Both the position numbers and the translations under genes were made by a program. Positions 7,008 through 16,547 of a stretch of 35,996 nt of DNA are shown piece after piece (the stretch's first letter is position 1; every line of letters starts with the position of its first letter). Origin of the DNA: an uncultured Croceitalea sp. (GTDB taxonomy: Bacteria > Bacteroidota > Bacteroidia > Flavobacteriales > Flavobacteriaceae); contig CALEYA010000179.1 in assembly GCA_937926215.1 (NCBI GenBank), forward strand, positions 1 to 35,996. Reading direction: 5' to 3'. The notes below the pieces were generated by a model. It had not been told where the DNA came from and ran no database searches. It saw only the letters and a program-made list of their open reading frames with translations.

Positions 7008-9668
7008 TTACTTAGCAATGGAATCTTGCACCACTTCCCCATTTGCACGGCGTTCTTCCTCCAAATAATATAGGCCGTCCAAATAAGGGGTATAGGTTGT
7101 AATTGCAACACCATGTGTGTTGTTGGCCAGTTTTCCTTGGCTGTTATATCTTTTTACCTCAGAATATAACCCAGAAGGTCTTAAGGTATATTCATATACG
7201 GCAACACCTTTATCATCGGCTATAGGGGATAGATCGGGGCCAAAGATTTCGGTTTTTGTAGATTCTCCTACAGGGGCCCATGTATACACTATTTTGTGGT
7301 AGCCATCTGGCCCTATAACGGCTCCCAAACCATTGTCCAAGTACCTTAAGGATACGGTATGCCCCAGTTCATTCAGCTCCCATTCTTTAATGGATACCCC
7401 TTGGGTATTGTTTGTTGGTCTATCGTTTTCATCTAAATAGTGATAAGCGGTCACCGATTGCCGCGGATTGTATATAATTTTAGTTGCGCTTATACCTTCT
7501 TCGTTTTTGGTTCTTTCAAAGGAAGCATCGTAATATTCCGTTTTTACTTTGTTGTTGTATTTATTGTAATAAAATTTGGTAATGGCCACCCCAGGTTTTA
7601 GTTTTCCATTGGTACCGTACTCATATTTAATGGAATCCAAGCCAGCTCTGTTCAAAAGGAACTTTTGCTTATAAGCCCCATCAAAAGATGCGGGATTCAT
7701 GTCAATATCATAATTGGCGCGTTCCAAAAGTTGACCAGCCCTATTGTGCTCGTAGAAATTATAGGTAACATTTTCAGTCGCTTTGGCCAATTGTTCTTCG
7801 CTATTGAAGTAAGTGGTTTTGGATTTATGCCCATTTTTATCGTATGCCCAGCGGACCAAGGCTACATCTGCTTCAAATTCTTTTAAATTTCCAATGGAAT
7901 CATAGGCTCTGGATTCTATCCTATTTCCATTGTCATCATACTTGTACGCATAACTTACTACCCCATCCTCCATTTTGGCAAAACTGCCATCTACGTCTAG
8001 ATAAGTTTCTGATACTACTTGGCCCTTTTTATCGCACTTGCTTTTTACTATTGCCACGTTATTATCATTTAAGACAATATCACCATAAGCATCAATATTG
8101 TATTTCTTAATGATGCTGTCCCCTTTATAACTATACCTTGTGGCACCCCATTTTGTATTATTATATTTAAGCACTTTTAGTGGATAGTATAATGCCTCAA
8201 ATGCTATTCTTCCAAGGGAATCATATCTTTTTATATGTTGAAAGTAATCGTCATTGGCAACAATGGGGTCACCATATGTATTGAATCTTTTGATCCCAAT
8301 ATCCCTATTGTAAAGGTCATAGGTGTATTCATAAATGGATGCCCCGTTATCATCATAGGTGGCATTGCCGTTTTTATCCAGTGATGAAACTTTTATAATA
8401 TTACCTCTTTCATCATAGGCATAGGCAAGATGGTAGTCGCTTAAATGATATGCCGGTTCCCCATCCTCATCATAGAGCTTGTAGTACGTTTTTTTGTTTT
8501 GCTCATTGAACTCCAATTCCCAACGGGCGATATGTTCTTTATCATTTTTTGGTTGGTGCCGCTTGTTAAAACCAGCAAATAGAATGGTCCTTTCTTTTTT
8601 GTCCAAGGCCCTTTTCTCATGGTACATCCCAGATTTGTTTGGAATGGTTTTCCCCTTTATGTTGAAATAGGTGGAATAATACGAGTTTTCTTTGGCATTG
8701 TATTTCCACTTGGTTTCATAAATAGAATTTTGACTAATCCGTTCCCTGTTAGCATTAAGGTAGTGTATGGTTCTGTCCTTATTTTTATGGACAATCGTCT
8801 TTCGAAAGCTATACTCCAATTGGGTGTTAGGGGTTTCATCGGCATTCAAATACTGCATTTGGATGTTTCCTTCATTGTCCTCAATAATCTTGGTTATGGC
8901 CGTATCAAAAACACCTCCATTGGTGAGCTTTCCGTTTTTGTAAAACCGTATTGTTTTTTCTTTGTGTTTCGGGAATAGGATTTCATAGATCTCCCCGTAA
9001 TTGATGTCTTCTTCGCTAACAGGGTAGGACGTTAAAACCTTATTGGTGTGGGTAAAATAGACATGTCGAAAAAATCGTGTGGGATTCTTTGTAAAATCAT
9101 AATAGGCATAAATATCTTCATTTACATAGTAGGATGTCTCACGCAACCAATCGTCAATTTTAAGTTCCCAATACCTTTGCTGGTCCCAATTCACGTTATG
9201 GTCCGTTATACTGTCGTAGGCATTTTGAAGGCTATCCAGTTTGTTGTCATACTTGGTTTTTAAATCCTTTATGGTCTTTAAGGACAGTCCGCCAAGACCC
9301 CTTGTCACGAGTTCTTTTCTTAAAAGTCTTGCGCAATATTCCGTAATATTAAAATGGTATTGCTCGTGGACGAGCACGTTTTCCGAATCATATTCATTTA
9401 TCAAACGCTCTGAAATATTGGGATCCATATAGGCGTGTACCTCGGAATTGCCTTCGGTAATTAAATTGGGACAAAAAATATCGGAGTAGATAGTGGCCAC
9501 ATACTCGTTTTCTATAGATCTTACCAGCTCAAAATTCTCCCATTCCAACTGTTTTTCCGACCAAATAATTATGTCCTTGTTTCCGGCACCTGTTCTATGG
9601 TTAAACCCAAAAATCAGAATTACGATAAGGAGTAGCCCAGAGCTAATGAGGTGTTTTTTAATACTCAT
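7008..9668 (-). CDS. Exported YD/RHS-like repeat protein with HExxH domain
   Basis: 886 aa with an N-terminal signal or anchor (KKHLISSGLLLIVILIFGF, residues 4-22). The first ~200 residues contain VHEQYHFNITEYC with HEQYH at 101-105. This zinc-binding-like helix resembles the DUF922 family, putative secreted zinc proteases with HEQxHF. From about residue 230 to the end there are degenerate repeats of about 45-50 residues built around Y-x-YDxxGN and a second Y...DG turn (e.g. YAYKYDDNGNRIESRAYD), i.e. RHS/YD-like beta repeats. There is no C-terminal toxin domain and no T9SS tail. It overlaps the upstream DUF805 gene by 11 nt, so the two are probably one transcript. Likely surface or periplasmic; substrate unknown. 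The protease assignment rests on one motif. Confidence 0.75.
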   Translation of the reverse strand: MSIKKHLISSGLLLIVILIFGFNHRTGAGNKDIIIWSEKQLEWENFELVRSIENEYVATIYSDIFCPNLITEGNSEVHAYMDPNISERLINEYDSENVLVHEQYHFNITEYCARLLRKELVTRGLGGLSLKTIKDLKTKYDNKLDSLQNAYDSITDHNVNWDQQRYWELKIDDWLRETSYYVNEDIYAYYDFTKNPTRFFRHVYFTHTNKVLTSYPVSEEDINYGEIYEILFPKHKEKTIRFYKNGKLTNGGVFDTAITKIIEDNEGNIQMQYLNADETPNTQLEYSFRKTIVHKNKDRTIHYLNANRERISQNSIYETKWKYNAKENSYYSTYFNIKGKTIPNKSGMYHEKRALDKKERTILFAGFNKRHQPKNDKEHIARWELEFNEQNKKTYYKLYDEDGEPAYHLSDYHLAYAYDERGNIIKVSSLDKNGNATYDDNGASIYEYTYDLYNRDIGIKRFNTYGDPIVANDDYFQHIKRYDSLGRIAFEALYYPLKVLKYNNTKWGATRYSYKGDSIIKKYNIDAYGDIVLNDNNVAIVKSKCDKKGQVVSETYLDVDGSFAKMEDGVVSYAYKYDDNGNRIESRAYDSIGNLKEFEADVALVRWAYDKNGHKSKTTYFNSEEQLAKATENVTYNFYEHNRAGQLLERANYDIDMNPASFDGAYKQKFLLNRAGLDSIKYEYGTNGKLKPGVAITKFYYNKYNNKVKTEYYDASFERTKNEEGISATKIIYNPRQSVTAYHYLDENDRPTNNTQGVSIKEWELNELGHTVSLRYLDNGLGAVIGPDGYHKIVYTWAPVGESTKTEIFGPDLSPIADDKGVAVYEYTLRPSGLYSEVKRYNSQGKLANNTHGVAITTYTPYLDGLYYLEEERRANGEVVQDSIAK

Positions 9669-10395
9669 AAAATTGGTTTTTTTTAAATAGAAGATTATAT
9701 CCTGCCAGTGATATGTGCGTACTTCCTAAAAATAGGGCAATAAGGAATACTTCCAAATAAACCGTTGTTAAATCCAATTCGGAGTTTCTAAAGTATAGGG
9801 TATAGAGTCTAATACAAATGTATAGTGCGGTGGAATACACGACGCGTTGTTTAAAACGTACTTTTCTGGAAGTTTTCAGCTTAAAACCCTTATAATTAAG
9901 CAATAGCATTAAAAAATAACAAAGTATTGAAGATCCTGTCATCAAAAATAGAAGAGCTACTTCACTGGTATACAAATACTCCAAGCTTATGCCAATTAAC
10001 AGGGTATTAAGCAAGACGGCACTACTTGACTCAATGAGTGTGATAAGCGTAGTATCCCTTTCTTTAAGTATTGTCTTGGTTTTGAGGGTATCTTCTTTAG
10101 GGTTTAATCCGTACTTATTTTCGTTTTGGTCGCCTTCTTGGAAAACCAACCAAAAACCGTAGAATGGGATGAATTGGTAAAAACCACTATTGCCCAAATC
10201 ATGCGCTCGTTTTGCACCTTGTGCTAAAAAGAACCATAAGAGTACAACATAAAACATAAAAAATAGCGTTGCGCCCTTTTGCCACTCTTGCCAAACAAAA
10301 ACCGTTAAGACATGCAGGAAAATATATAAAAGATAGCTTAAACCGTATTCCAGACGTCTAATACGTCCTCCAAAAGAAAAGGGGGCTTTAAACAT
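9658..10395 (-). CDS. DUF805 family membrane protein
   Basis: 245 aa. The N-terminal part (1-100) matches DUF805: FSFGGRIRRLEY start, paired membrane helices, then AKRAHDLGNSGFYQFIPFYGFWLVFQEGDQNENKYG, where the RxHDxG and the final 'GDxxxNxYG' are typical of the family. The C-terminal half has about four further membrane helices (roughly 118-135, 142-160, 178-195, 208-228), longer than the usual 110-150 aa family members. It is the first gene of a two-gene minus operon with the YD-repeat protein. No function is established for the family. Confidence 0.85.
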   Translation of the reverse strand: MFKAPFSFGGRIRRLEYGLSYLLYIFLHVLTVFVWQEWQKGATLFFMFYVVLLWFFLAQGAKRAHDLGNSGFYQFIPFYGFWLVFQEGDQNENKYGLNPKEDTLKTKTILKERDTTLITLIESSSAVLLNTLLIGISLEYLYTSEVALLFLMTGSSILCYFLMLLLNYKGFKLKTSRKVRFKQRVVYSTALYICIRLYTLYFRNSELDLTTVYLEVFLIALFLGSTHISLAGYNLLFKKNQFYEY

Positions 10396-10569
10396 GGGTA
10401 ACTTTGGTCAATTTGGTTTTATCATCGACATCCAAAATATGGATTTATCGAAAATCAGGTTGCATTTTTCTTTTTAAGGGCCAATATTTTAGGCAAAATA
10501 CGACGTGTGCCTATATGAAGTAACGTTTATTGTTTTCACTTTGGGCACAAAACCTAATGAATGTTGCAT

Positions 10570-10917
10570 TTATTTGGTATCCCCGGTGAACAGCTTCCAA
10601 ACAAAAAATACGGTGAAGAGGGAAAGTACCACAATATGTGCCCAACCAATGGCCCTTGCGCTAAACCCCGGTGCTTTTATCCTTTGCTCTATCGTTGGTG
10701 GTATCTGTGCCCATAGCAAGGCCATGATCAGCCCCACCGGGTACATGTAAATGTAGCTGAAATCCCCGTTTTTATCCTTCACCAAAATTTCTAGAAAAAC
10801 AAAGATTACCCCACTGAAGGCGGCACCAAAAATTGTGGTGATTACCTTACTAAAAGAATTGTCGTCCGTTATTTTGGAAAGACCATAATTAAGGATTCCA
10901 CCTATAAAAGCACCCAT
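10570..10917 (-). CDS. Small membrane protein, 115 aa
   Basis: Predicted inner-membrane protein with four hydrophobic stretches (about 1-13, 24-44, 55-72, 90-110) and charged loops (KDKNGDFSY, EQRIKAPGFSARA). The ATG start at 10917 cuts into what looks like the first helix. The same frame stays open upstream for several hydrophobic codons (GYIGLFC) without a normal start codon, so the N-terminus is uncertain or the gene is damaged there. It is separated from the DUF805 gene by 174 nt. No family recognised. Confidence 0.6.
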   Translation of the reverse strand: MGAFIGGILNYGLSKITDDNSFSKVITTIFGAAFSGVIFVFLEILVKDKNGDFSYIYMYPVGLIMALLWAQIPPTIEQRIKAPGFSARAIGWAHIVVLSLFTVFFVWKLFTGDTK

Positions 10918-11083
10918 ACAGAACAGTCCGATATAGCCAATATTTTTTTATATTTCAAATTTTAGAAGTATTACTGTTTTTTCGGTAAATGCCCCAAGCT
11001 AGGGATTCTCCATAAGGGCTTTTTTCAAAAACACCTTGGATGCCATAGATTCCTTATATTAACAGCTTATTTTTTTGAGCAGT

Positions 11084-11113
11084 AATATAAAAATCTAGTA
11101 TTAGGTATCTTTA
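11084..11113 (+). promoter_or_regulatory. Possible promoter of the nagB fusion gene
   Basis: TTTG (11084-11087) is followed after 18 nt by TATCTTTA (11106-11113), one base from TAnnTTTG. The ATG is at 11132, giving a very short leader. Confidence 0.35.
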
Positions 11114-11131
11114 TACTTCATAAACCACAAT

Positions 11132-13057
11132 ATGCCAGAAACTAAAAACCAAACCGTAAAGCACCTTGAAACCAATACATTTGAAAAGATAAATACCCGG
11201 GTTTATGAGGATGCCGAAAGTGCTTCATTTTATGTGGCCAATGAAATAGCCACATTGATCAAAGAACGCCAAAAAGAAGGGACAATGGCCGTTCTTGGCC
11301 TAGCTACGGGTTCGACACCCACAAAAGTGTACGACTATTTGATTAAATTCCATACCTCGGATGGCCTAAGTTTTAAGAACGTAATCACCTTTAACTTGGA
11401 CGAATACTACCCTATGCAATCCGGTTCGATCCATAGCTATGTTCGTTTTATGCACGAGCATTTGTTTGACCATATAGATATCGCTAAGGAAAACATACAT
11501 ATTCCGGACGGGACCCTTTCCATTGACGCTATAAAGAAACATTGTGAGGATTATGAACAACGGATAGCGGATGCCGGGGGAATAGATATTCAAATTTTGG
11601 GTATTGGAAGAACGGGTCATATAGGCTTTAATGAACCCGGTTCTTCTATGCAAAGTACCACCAGACTAATTCGATTGGACCGAGTTACAAAGCTGGATGC
11701 GGCAAGTGATTTCTTTGGTCATGAAAATGTGCCCCAACTTGCTATTACTATGGGTGTGGGTACCATAATGAAAGCCAAAAAAATAATATTAATGGCTTGG
11801 GGCGAAGGCAAGTCCGAAATTATAAAGCATACTATCGAAGGGGAAATCAAAGAATCGGTCCCGGCGACTTTTTTGCAAAAACATAACAACTGCGATTTTA
11901 TTTTAGATTATGCCGCTGCTTCATTCCTTACCAAAGTGAGAACCCCATGGTTGGTCGGTGAATGTGAATGGGACGACCCACTCATTAAAAAAGCAACGAT
12001 CTGGTTATCGGAACGGTTAGGAAAAGCCATTTTAAAGCTTACCAATGAAGATTACAACGAGCACGGTATGGGTAATTTGGTTGCCGAAATAGGCTCTGCC
12101 GAACAAATCAACCTCAAAGTATTTAACCAATTGCAAGCGGCCATCACCGGTTGGCCCGGGGGTAAGCCCAATGCAGATGATTCCAATAGGCCAGAAAGGG
12201 CAGCCCCGTACCCCAAAAGATCGCTGATATTTAGTCCCCATCCTGATGATGATGTGATTTCCATGGGAGGTACCTTGCTGCGATTGGTGGATCAAAAGCA
12301 CGAAGTCCATGTGGCCTACCAAACCTCTGGGAATATCGCTGTTTTTGATGATGAGGTCATTCGTTTTTTGGATTTTGCCTCTGATGTTCAAAAGAATGAT
12401 GAAGATTTAAAGGCTAAGCTAAAGTACGCTCGAAAGTTCTTGGCAGAAAAAGCACCGGGACAAATTGATGATTTGGAAATTCAGGAGTACAAAGGATTGA
12501 TACGTAAGGGAGAAGCCTTGGCCGCTTGCCGTTATTGCGGGGTGGAAGAGGAGAACGCCCACTTTTTAAACCTTCCGTTTTATGAAACGGGAACCGTAAA
12601 GAAAAAACCACACACCGCTGAAGACATAAAAATAACCTGTGATTTGCTGAATCAAATCAGGCCCCATCAGATATTTGCGGCTGGAGACCTTTCCGACCCC
12701 CATGGTACGCACCGTGTATGCCTGCAAATTATTTACCAATCCATAGAAAAGCTAAAAGAGGAAGGCGCAGATTGGTTGCAAGATTGCTACGTTTGGTTGT
12801 ATAGGGGGGCGTGGCAGGAATGGGATATCTCTGATATGGAAATGGCCGTTCCCATAGGGCCAAAGGATATGGCACGAAAAATCAACGCCATATTCAAGCA
12901 CCAATCCCAAAAGGACAGTGCCATGTTCCCGGGGAATGATGAACGCGAATTTTGGCAACGGGCCCAGCAACGAAACAAAGAGACGGCCGCTAAGTTTAAT
13001 GCTTTGGGAATGGCGGAATACGAGGCCATAGAAGGATTCGTTAGGTATTCTTTTTGA
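11132..13057 (+). CDS. nagB: Glucosamine-6-phosphate deaminase-like / PIG-L deacetylase fusion
   Basis: 641 aa, cytoplasmic, two enzyme domains. Residues 1-270 are NagB-like: LGLATGSTPTKVYDYL phosphate loop, FNLDEYYPM with catalytic Asp at 90, and GIGRTGHIGFNEPGSS with His163 and Glu168. NagB converts glucosamine-6-phosphate to fructose-6-phosphate and ammonia. Residues about 360-620 are a PIG-L/LmbE-type zinc deacetylase: SPHPDDD at 369-374 (His370, Asp372, Asp373) and the downstream His pair in DPHGTHRV. E. coli NagB alone has 266 aa; this fused form is common in Bacteroidota. The position of E. coli Asp141 (GVGNDGH) is Thr161 here, so the deaminase half may work differently or have another substrate. 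The gene stands alone between opposite-strand neighbours. Confidence 0.88.
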   Translation: MPETKNQTVKHLETNTFEKINTRVYEDAESASFYVANEIATLIKERQKEGTMAVLGLATGSTPTKVYDYLIKFHTSDGLSFKNVITFNLDEYYPMQSGSIHSYVRFMHEHLFDHIDIAKENIHIPDGTLSIDAIKKHCEDYEQRIADAGGIDIQILGIGRTGHIGFNEPGSSMQSTTRLIRLDRVTKLDAASDFFGHENVPQLAITMGVGTIMKAKKIILMAWGEGKSEIIKHTIEGEIKESVPATFLQKHNNCDFILDYAAASFLTKVRTPWLVGECEWDDPLIKKATIWLSERLGKAILKLTNEDYNEHGMGNLVAEIGSAEQINLKVFNQLQAAITGWPGGKPNADDSNRPERAAPYPKRSLIFSPHPDDDVISMGGTLLRLVDQKHEVHVAYQTSGNIAVFDDEVIRFLDFASDVQKNDEDLKAKLKYARKFLAEKAPGQIDDLEIQEYKGLIRKGEALAACRYCGVEEENAHFLNLPFYETGTVKKKPHTAEDIKITCDLLNQIRPHQIFAAGDLSDPHGTHRVCLQIIYQSIEKLKEEGADWLQDCYVWLYRGAWQEWDISDMEMAVPIGPKDMARKINAIFKHQSQKDSAMFPGNDEREFWQRAQQRNKETAAKFNALGMAEYEAIEGFVRYSF

Positions 13058-13176
13058 TGTAAAGGACCTTGGATAGTATTGCCATTATCGCCGTATAAGT
13101 TTGTCCACACTTTGTAGTTTACCTTGATTTTTCTGCAATAGGGCCTATGGTTAAGCTAGGGTTCGAACAAGGGAAC

Positions 13177-14289
13177 TTACCTATGCATCAAATCGTCCAT
13201 CGCGGCCCCAATACGTTCCCCGATAAGCAACTGAGATCCGGCCCCATAATGAAAACAGTCGGATAAATCCTTGGTGGGGACCAAAGCAATATTGGCATCC
13301 ATAGCCGCTACGGCGTTTTGGGCATTTTGTATGGTGCCTAATTCGCCGCCATTTCTGGCTTCTACAATAATGATAGGCAGTTGGGGAGCATTCAAATCCG
13401 CTCTTAGATTGGTGATCAGTTGCCTTAAATTTTGCCCATACCGCATGGGTAGGGGCTCACAATAGACATTTTCAAATTGATCGTTGAATCCTTGGAACCA
13501 AATGAGCCCGCCCAATTGCGAATCGGTAGCCGCTAAGGCCCTTTCGGTCTCCGATAACAAGGCCTGATATAGTGTTCCGTTGGGTCGCCAAGAATCATTA
13601 AGCGAAGAACCTCCCATCGCCACTTTTACAATGGAGGCTAGTGGTACCGTCTCCGAAATCTTTAGGCCAAAGCCCAGCTCGGGACCAAAACTGAAGCTTC
13701 CGGCTTCCATCTTAGCCCCAAAACCTGGCCCAAGGGGAACTTTTAGGTTCGGGGTATAGCGTTCTAAAGCAGGTCCGGCAAGGGAGGTGTTCGCCGATGA
13801 GAAAACACAATTTTCATTATCAACTTCCTCCCCCATTTCATTTAGGATAACAACGCCAGCATTCACATAATTGGCAGCGATGAGCTGCACCGTAGGATGT
13901 TGGTAATTGGCATTCAGCTGTCTCCAGTTTATGGAGGAATCCAATAAGCCTTGGATGACCGCATCCGCAGCGGCAAAGCTAAAAGGGCTGTCCGGACAAT
14001 TTTGTGGGTTGTCAATACATGCGCTTTCCACTTCACAGAATAATCCTAAACTGTTGCCTATAGCTGTTCTGGCCCGTTCCCGTTCAAAGGCATTGAGTGT
14101 CTGTGTAGCTGGGGGGAGAATTTCTTGCAACCGTAGAATCCCATCTAGGGTCACCGCTCCCTCGGCATTGGATTGCCCGGCCAAGACAAAAAGGAGGTTT
14201 TTATCCGTAGGCTGCAAAGTCGTTTCCGATGAACAAGAACTTCCATATGTAAGGACTACTATAGCTAAAAGTCTGATGATTCGATCCAT
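13177..14289 (-). CDS. SGNH/sialate O-acetylesterase-like lipoprotein
   Basis: 370 aa with a lipoprotein signal (LLAIVVLTYGSSC, lipid Cys19). The esterase signature AGQSNAEG (37-44; nucleophile Ser40) is that of the SASA/DUF303 family. LIWFQGFND (about 255) matches the block III 'WxQGxxD' element, and Asp344/His347 in DLSDCFHYG are the expected catalytic pair. Family members remove acetyl groups from sialic acid or plant polysaccharides at the cell surface. It is the last gene of the three-gene minus operon, 10 nt after the M66-like protease, which suggests it trims acetylated glycans on the same substrate (inference). Confidence 0.85.
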   Translation of the reverse strand: MDRIIRLLAIVVLTYGSSCSSETTLQPTDKNLLFVLAGQSNAEGAVTLDGILRLQEILPPATQTLNAFERERARTAIGNSLGLFCEVESACIDNPQNCPDSPFSFAAADAVIQGLLDSSINWRQLNANYQHPTVQLIAANYVNAGVVILNEMGEEVDNENCVFSSANTSLAGPALERYTPNLKVPLGPGFGAKMEAGSFSFGPELGFGLKISETVPLASIVKVAMGGSSLNDSWRPNGTLYQALLSETERALAATDSQLGGLIWFQGFNDQFENVYCEPLPMRYGQNLRQLITNLRADLNAPQLPIIIVEARNGGELGTIQNAQNAVAAMDANIALVPTKDLSDCFHYGAGSQLLIGERIGAAMDDLMHR

Positions 14290-14299
14290 ATGCTTGGGT

Positions 14300-16504
14300 T
14301 TATTCCCTAATTAGTTTTTCCGTTCTTTTGATACGTCCTGTTTCATCTTGTACCACGGCAATATATAACCCAGATGAAAGGGTACCCATGGGTATCATTG
14401 TTGATGGGGTATCCAAGGCATGTTGGCTTATCATTTGCCCAGCTATGTTAAAAACACTCAACCTCTCTCCATTGCCTACGGGAGTGTCTACCGTTAACGA
14501 AGTATTGAAAGGATTGGGATACATAGCGGTAGTGGTGGATGGTTCCAACGGTTCTTCCTCTGGTTTTTCACCTAGGATGCCACAGTCAAAGGTGGCTAGT
14601 AGGCGCGCACTGTCCATAAAGTTCTCCGCGTTAACCGCATTCCCGGGGAAATTGATATTTGCCGCGCTATCGTTCCCCATATCTGAAACAGTAAAGGGCC
14701 TGTCAAAAACTTCTACACGGCATGGTTTTTTAGTGCCTGGGACCACCAAAGAGAAATTACTGACATCGCCCCGCCAAATGCCAAAGTCATCACCTGTTTC
14801 CGAAGGGGTGGCAAAGGGAACTATGGCATGTAAAACGGTATTGTCCTCATAAGTAATCCGAAGGGTAATGTCTCTAGGTTGGTCGTAAAAATTTGGAGCT
14901 TCTTCTGGCTTAAGGTTTTGTAAATCGTTAAAAATGATAGGATTTGTGGGGTCTATAATAGGGGTGAGATTTCCCCTGAACGGAATGGGCTCATACACGA
15001 TATTGGCCTGTGGCTGTGTTTTGTGTGCACTACCGTAAATCAAATACACCTCTTGGTCCAACTGCTCTTCCCAAGGCAATTGTACCAACCCGTCGTGGTA
15101 TAGATGTTGCACTTGGTTTCCCCCCCTTATATACCTCCTTTTCCCGTTTTCCAAGTGTGCTGTTGGATAACCGTCTTGAAAAGGCAATTGGTAGCGTACC
15201 TCTTGATTACGATAGGCAACCGTACCCGCTTTTGGCAGGGCCCCTATTAAGTTGCGGTACATGGCATAGGCTGAGAAATTTCCGAAACCGTCCCAGGCCG
15301 CGCCTGAGGGCAAACAAGGGATTTCCCGCTGCATGGCATCGCTCCGTTCCAAGCCTGTATTTTCGGACTGTTGATCGCTACAAAAAGGATCTTCAAAGGT
15401 ATAAGTGTCCTGTTTGAAATTCCAAATGGTTCCCCTGCCTCCTGCAAAACCATCTTCCCCGCTGTACGGATAGAAAAAGTTGTCCTCATTATTGGGGTTG
15501 GCATCCAAAGTTTCCTCCCAATGGGGCAAGGATAGCGCATGGCCAAGCTCATGGATAAAGATATCCGTAAAGTCCGGCCCAACAAAGGACTTGCCACCGC
15601 CCCAACCCCCGGGGGCCAAGTTTAGGGTATTCCCAAAATAAACCGTAGAAAGAAAATCGCCCGTACTCTTATGAAGCTCCGAGATAAAGTTCATGGCTAC
15701 GGAATTGATGTTTCCCTCATTGGTAATGCCCATTTCCAAAATGTCATCAAAACCTTTTAAGCGTACTAGCTGTTCCGTATTGTTGGACGCCACCAATTCT
15801 GGAAAGCGCAAAGTCACCGGAAAGGTTCCAAAACGCACAACGCTAGCTGGAATGGCAGAGGCCATTTCTTGTAGAAACCGGTCAAAAATGGGACTAAAAT
15901 GTGGTTCTGTATTATAATCCAAGACATCCATATTCACCATTACCAAATTCATCTCGGTATAAGGACCTATTTTAAGTTCTTCAGGACTCAGCGTACGCTG
16001 CACGTTTCCCACGGCAATTTGTAAGGACGTGCCATGGCGGATCCATTTTTTAGGTAGTGTAACAGAGAAATAGTCCGAAAAATTGGGGGTATCCAAGGCA
16101 ATGCTGTTGGGCAACTCTTCCGGTCCGGCCAAGCATAATATTCCCAAAGAAGCACCTTCAAAAATCCCTTCAACGGTAACGTCCGGTGCAACACCTTGGC
16201 CGGTAATGGCCAATTGTAACAACGCTGGCCGCTGGCCGATCAGAAAATAGAATGGATGGTCAATGGAATTCCGATGGGTTTGGGCCAAGAATATCCCTTC
16301 CAAGTTTGCCGTGGAATTGGTGTTGCCCAAACAAGTGCCCTGGTCATTGGGTTCTGCATACACATATTCCTTAAAATTATAAGAGGTAGGCAATGCGGCA
16401 TTGGTGTTGTCCCTTATGCTACCCAATGAACTTTGGGCAAGGATGGTATTAAAAGCGCACATGCTTACTAATGAAGCAATTAAAACAATACGTATTTTTT
16501 TCAT
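14300..16504 (-). CDS. M66/StcE-like secreted metalloprotease with T9SS sorting domain
   Basis: 734 aa from the ATG at 16504, chosen because it gives a clean signal peptide (MKKIRIVLIASLVSMCAF...LAQ); an earlier in-frame ATG at 16570 adds a basic, unlikely leader and overlaps the upstream gene. Residues about 45-330 resemble the M66 family (StcE, TagA): the FLAQTH...GQRPALLQLAITG opening, LCLAGPEELPN, LPKKWIRHGTSLQI, then the metzincin-type motif HELGHALSLPH (His318, His322, His328; Glu319). Ser replaces the usual Gly inside this motif. StcE enzymes cut mucin-type O-glycoproteins. The C-terminus (about 665-734) is a T9SS sorting domain (MYPNPFNTSLTV ... SSGLYIAVV), so the protein should reach the cell surface or medium. 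It lies in an operon between a HELGH lipoprotein and a GQSN esterase. Confidence 0.82.
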   Translation of the reverse strand: MKKIRIVLIASLVSMCAFNTILAQSSLGSIRDNTNAALPTSYNFKEYVYAEPNDQGTCLGNTNSTANLEGIFLAQTHRNSIDHPFYFLIGQRPALLQLAITGQGVAPDVTVEGIFEGASLGILCLAGPEELPNSIALDTPNFSDYFSVTLPKKWIRHGTSLQIAVGNVQRTLSPEELKIGPYTEMNLVMVNMDVLDYNTEPHFSPIFDRFLQEMASAIPASVVRFGTFPVTLRFPELVASNNTEQLVRLKGFDDILEMGITNEGNINSVAMNFISELHKSTGDFLSTVYFGNTLNLAPGGWGGGKSFVGPDFTDIFIHELGHALSLPHWEETLDANPNNEDNFFYPYSGEDGFAGGRGTIWNFKQDTYTFEDPFCSDQQSENTGLERSDAMQREIPCLPSGAAWDGFGNFSAYAMYRNLIGALPKAGTVAYRNQEVRYQLPFQDGYPTAHLENGKRRYIRGGNQVQHLYHDGLVQLPWEEQLDQEVYLIYGSAHKTQPQANIVYEPIPFRGNLTPIIDPTNPIIFNDLQNLKPEEAPNFYDQPRDITLRITYEDNTVLHAIVPFATPSETGDDFGIWRGDVSNFSLVVPGTKKPCRVEVFDRPFTVSDMGNDSAANINFPGNAVNAENFMDSARLLATFDCGILGEKPEEEPLEPSTTTAMYPNPFNTSLTVDTPVGNGERLSVFNIAGQMISQHALDTPSTMIPMGTLSSGLYIAVVQDETGRIKRTEKLIRE

Positions 16505-16547
16505 AGCTGCTATCTTTTGTAGTTTGTGTTGGTATCCCTTTATTTTT

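Noticed and set aside
14328..14852. Plus-strand open frame of 174 codons
   Set aside because: Antisense to the T9SS tail of the M66-like protease; no start context or recognisable motifs.
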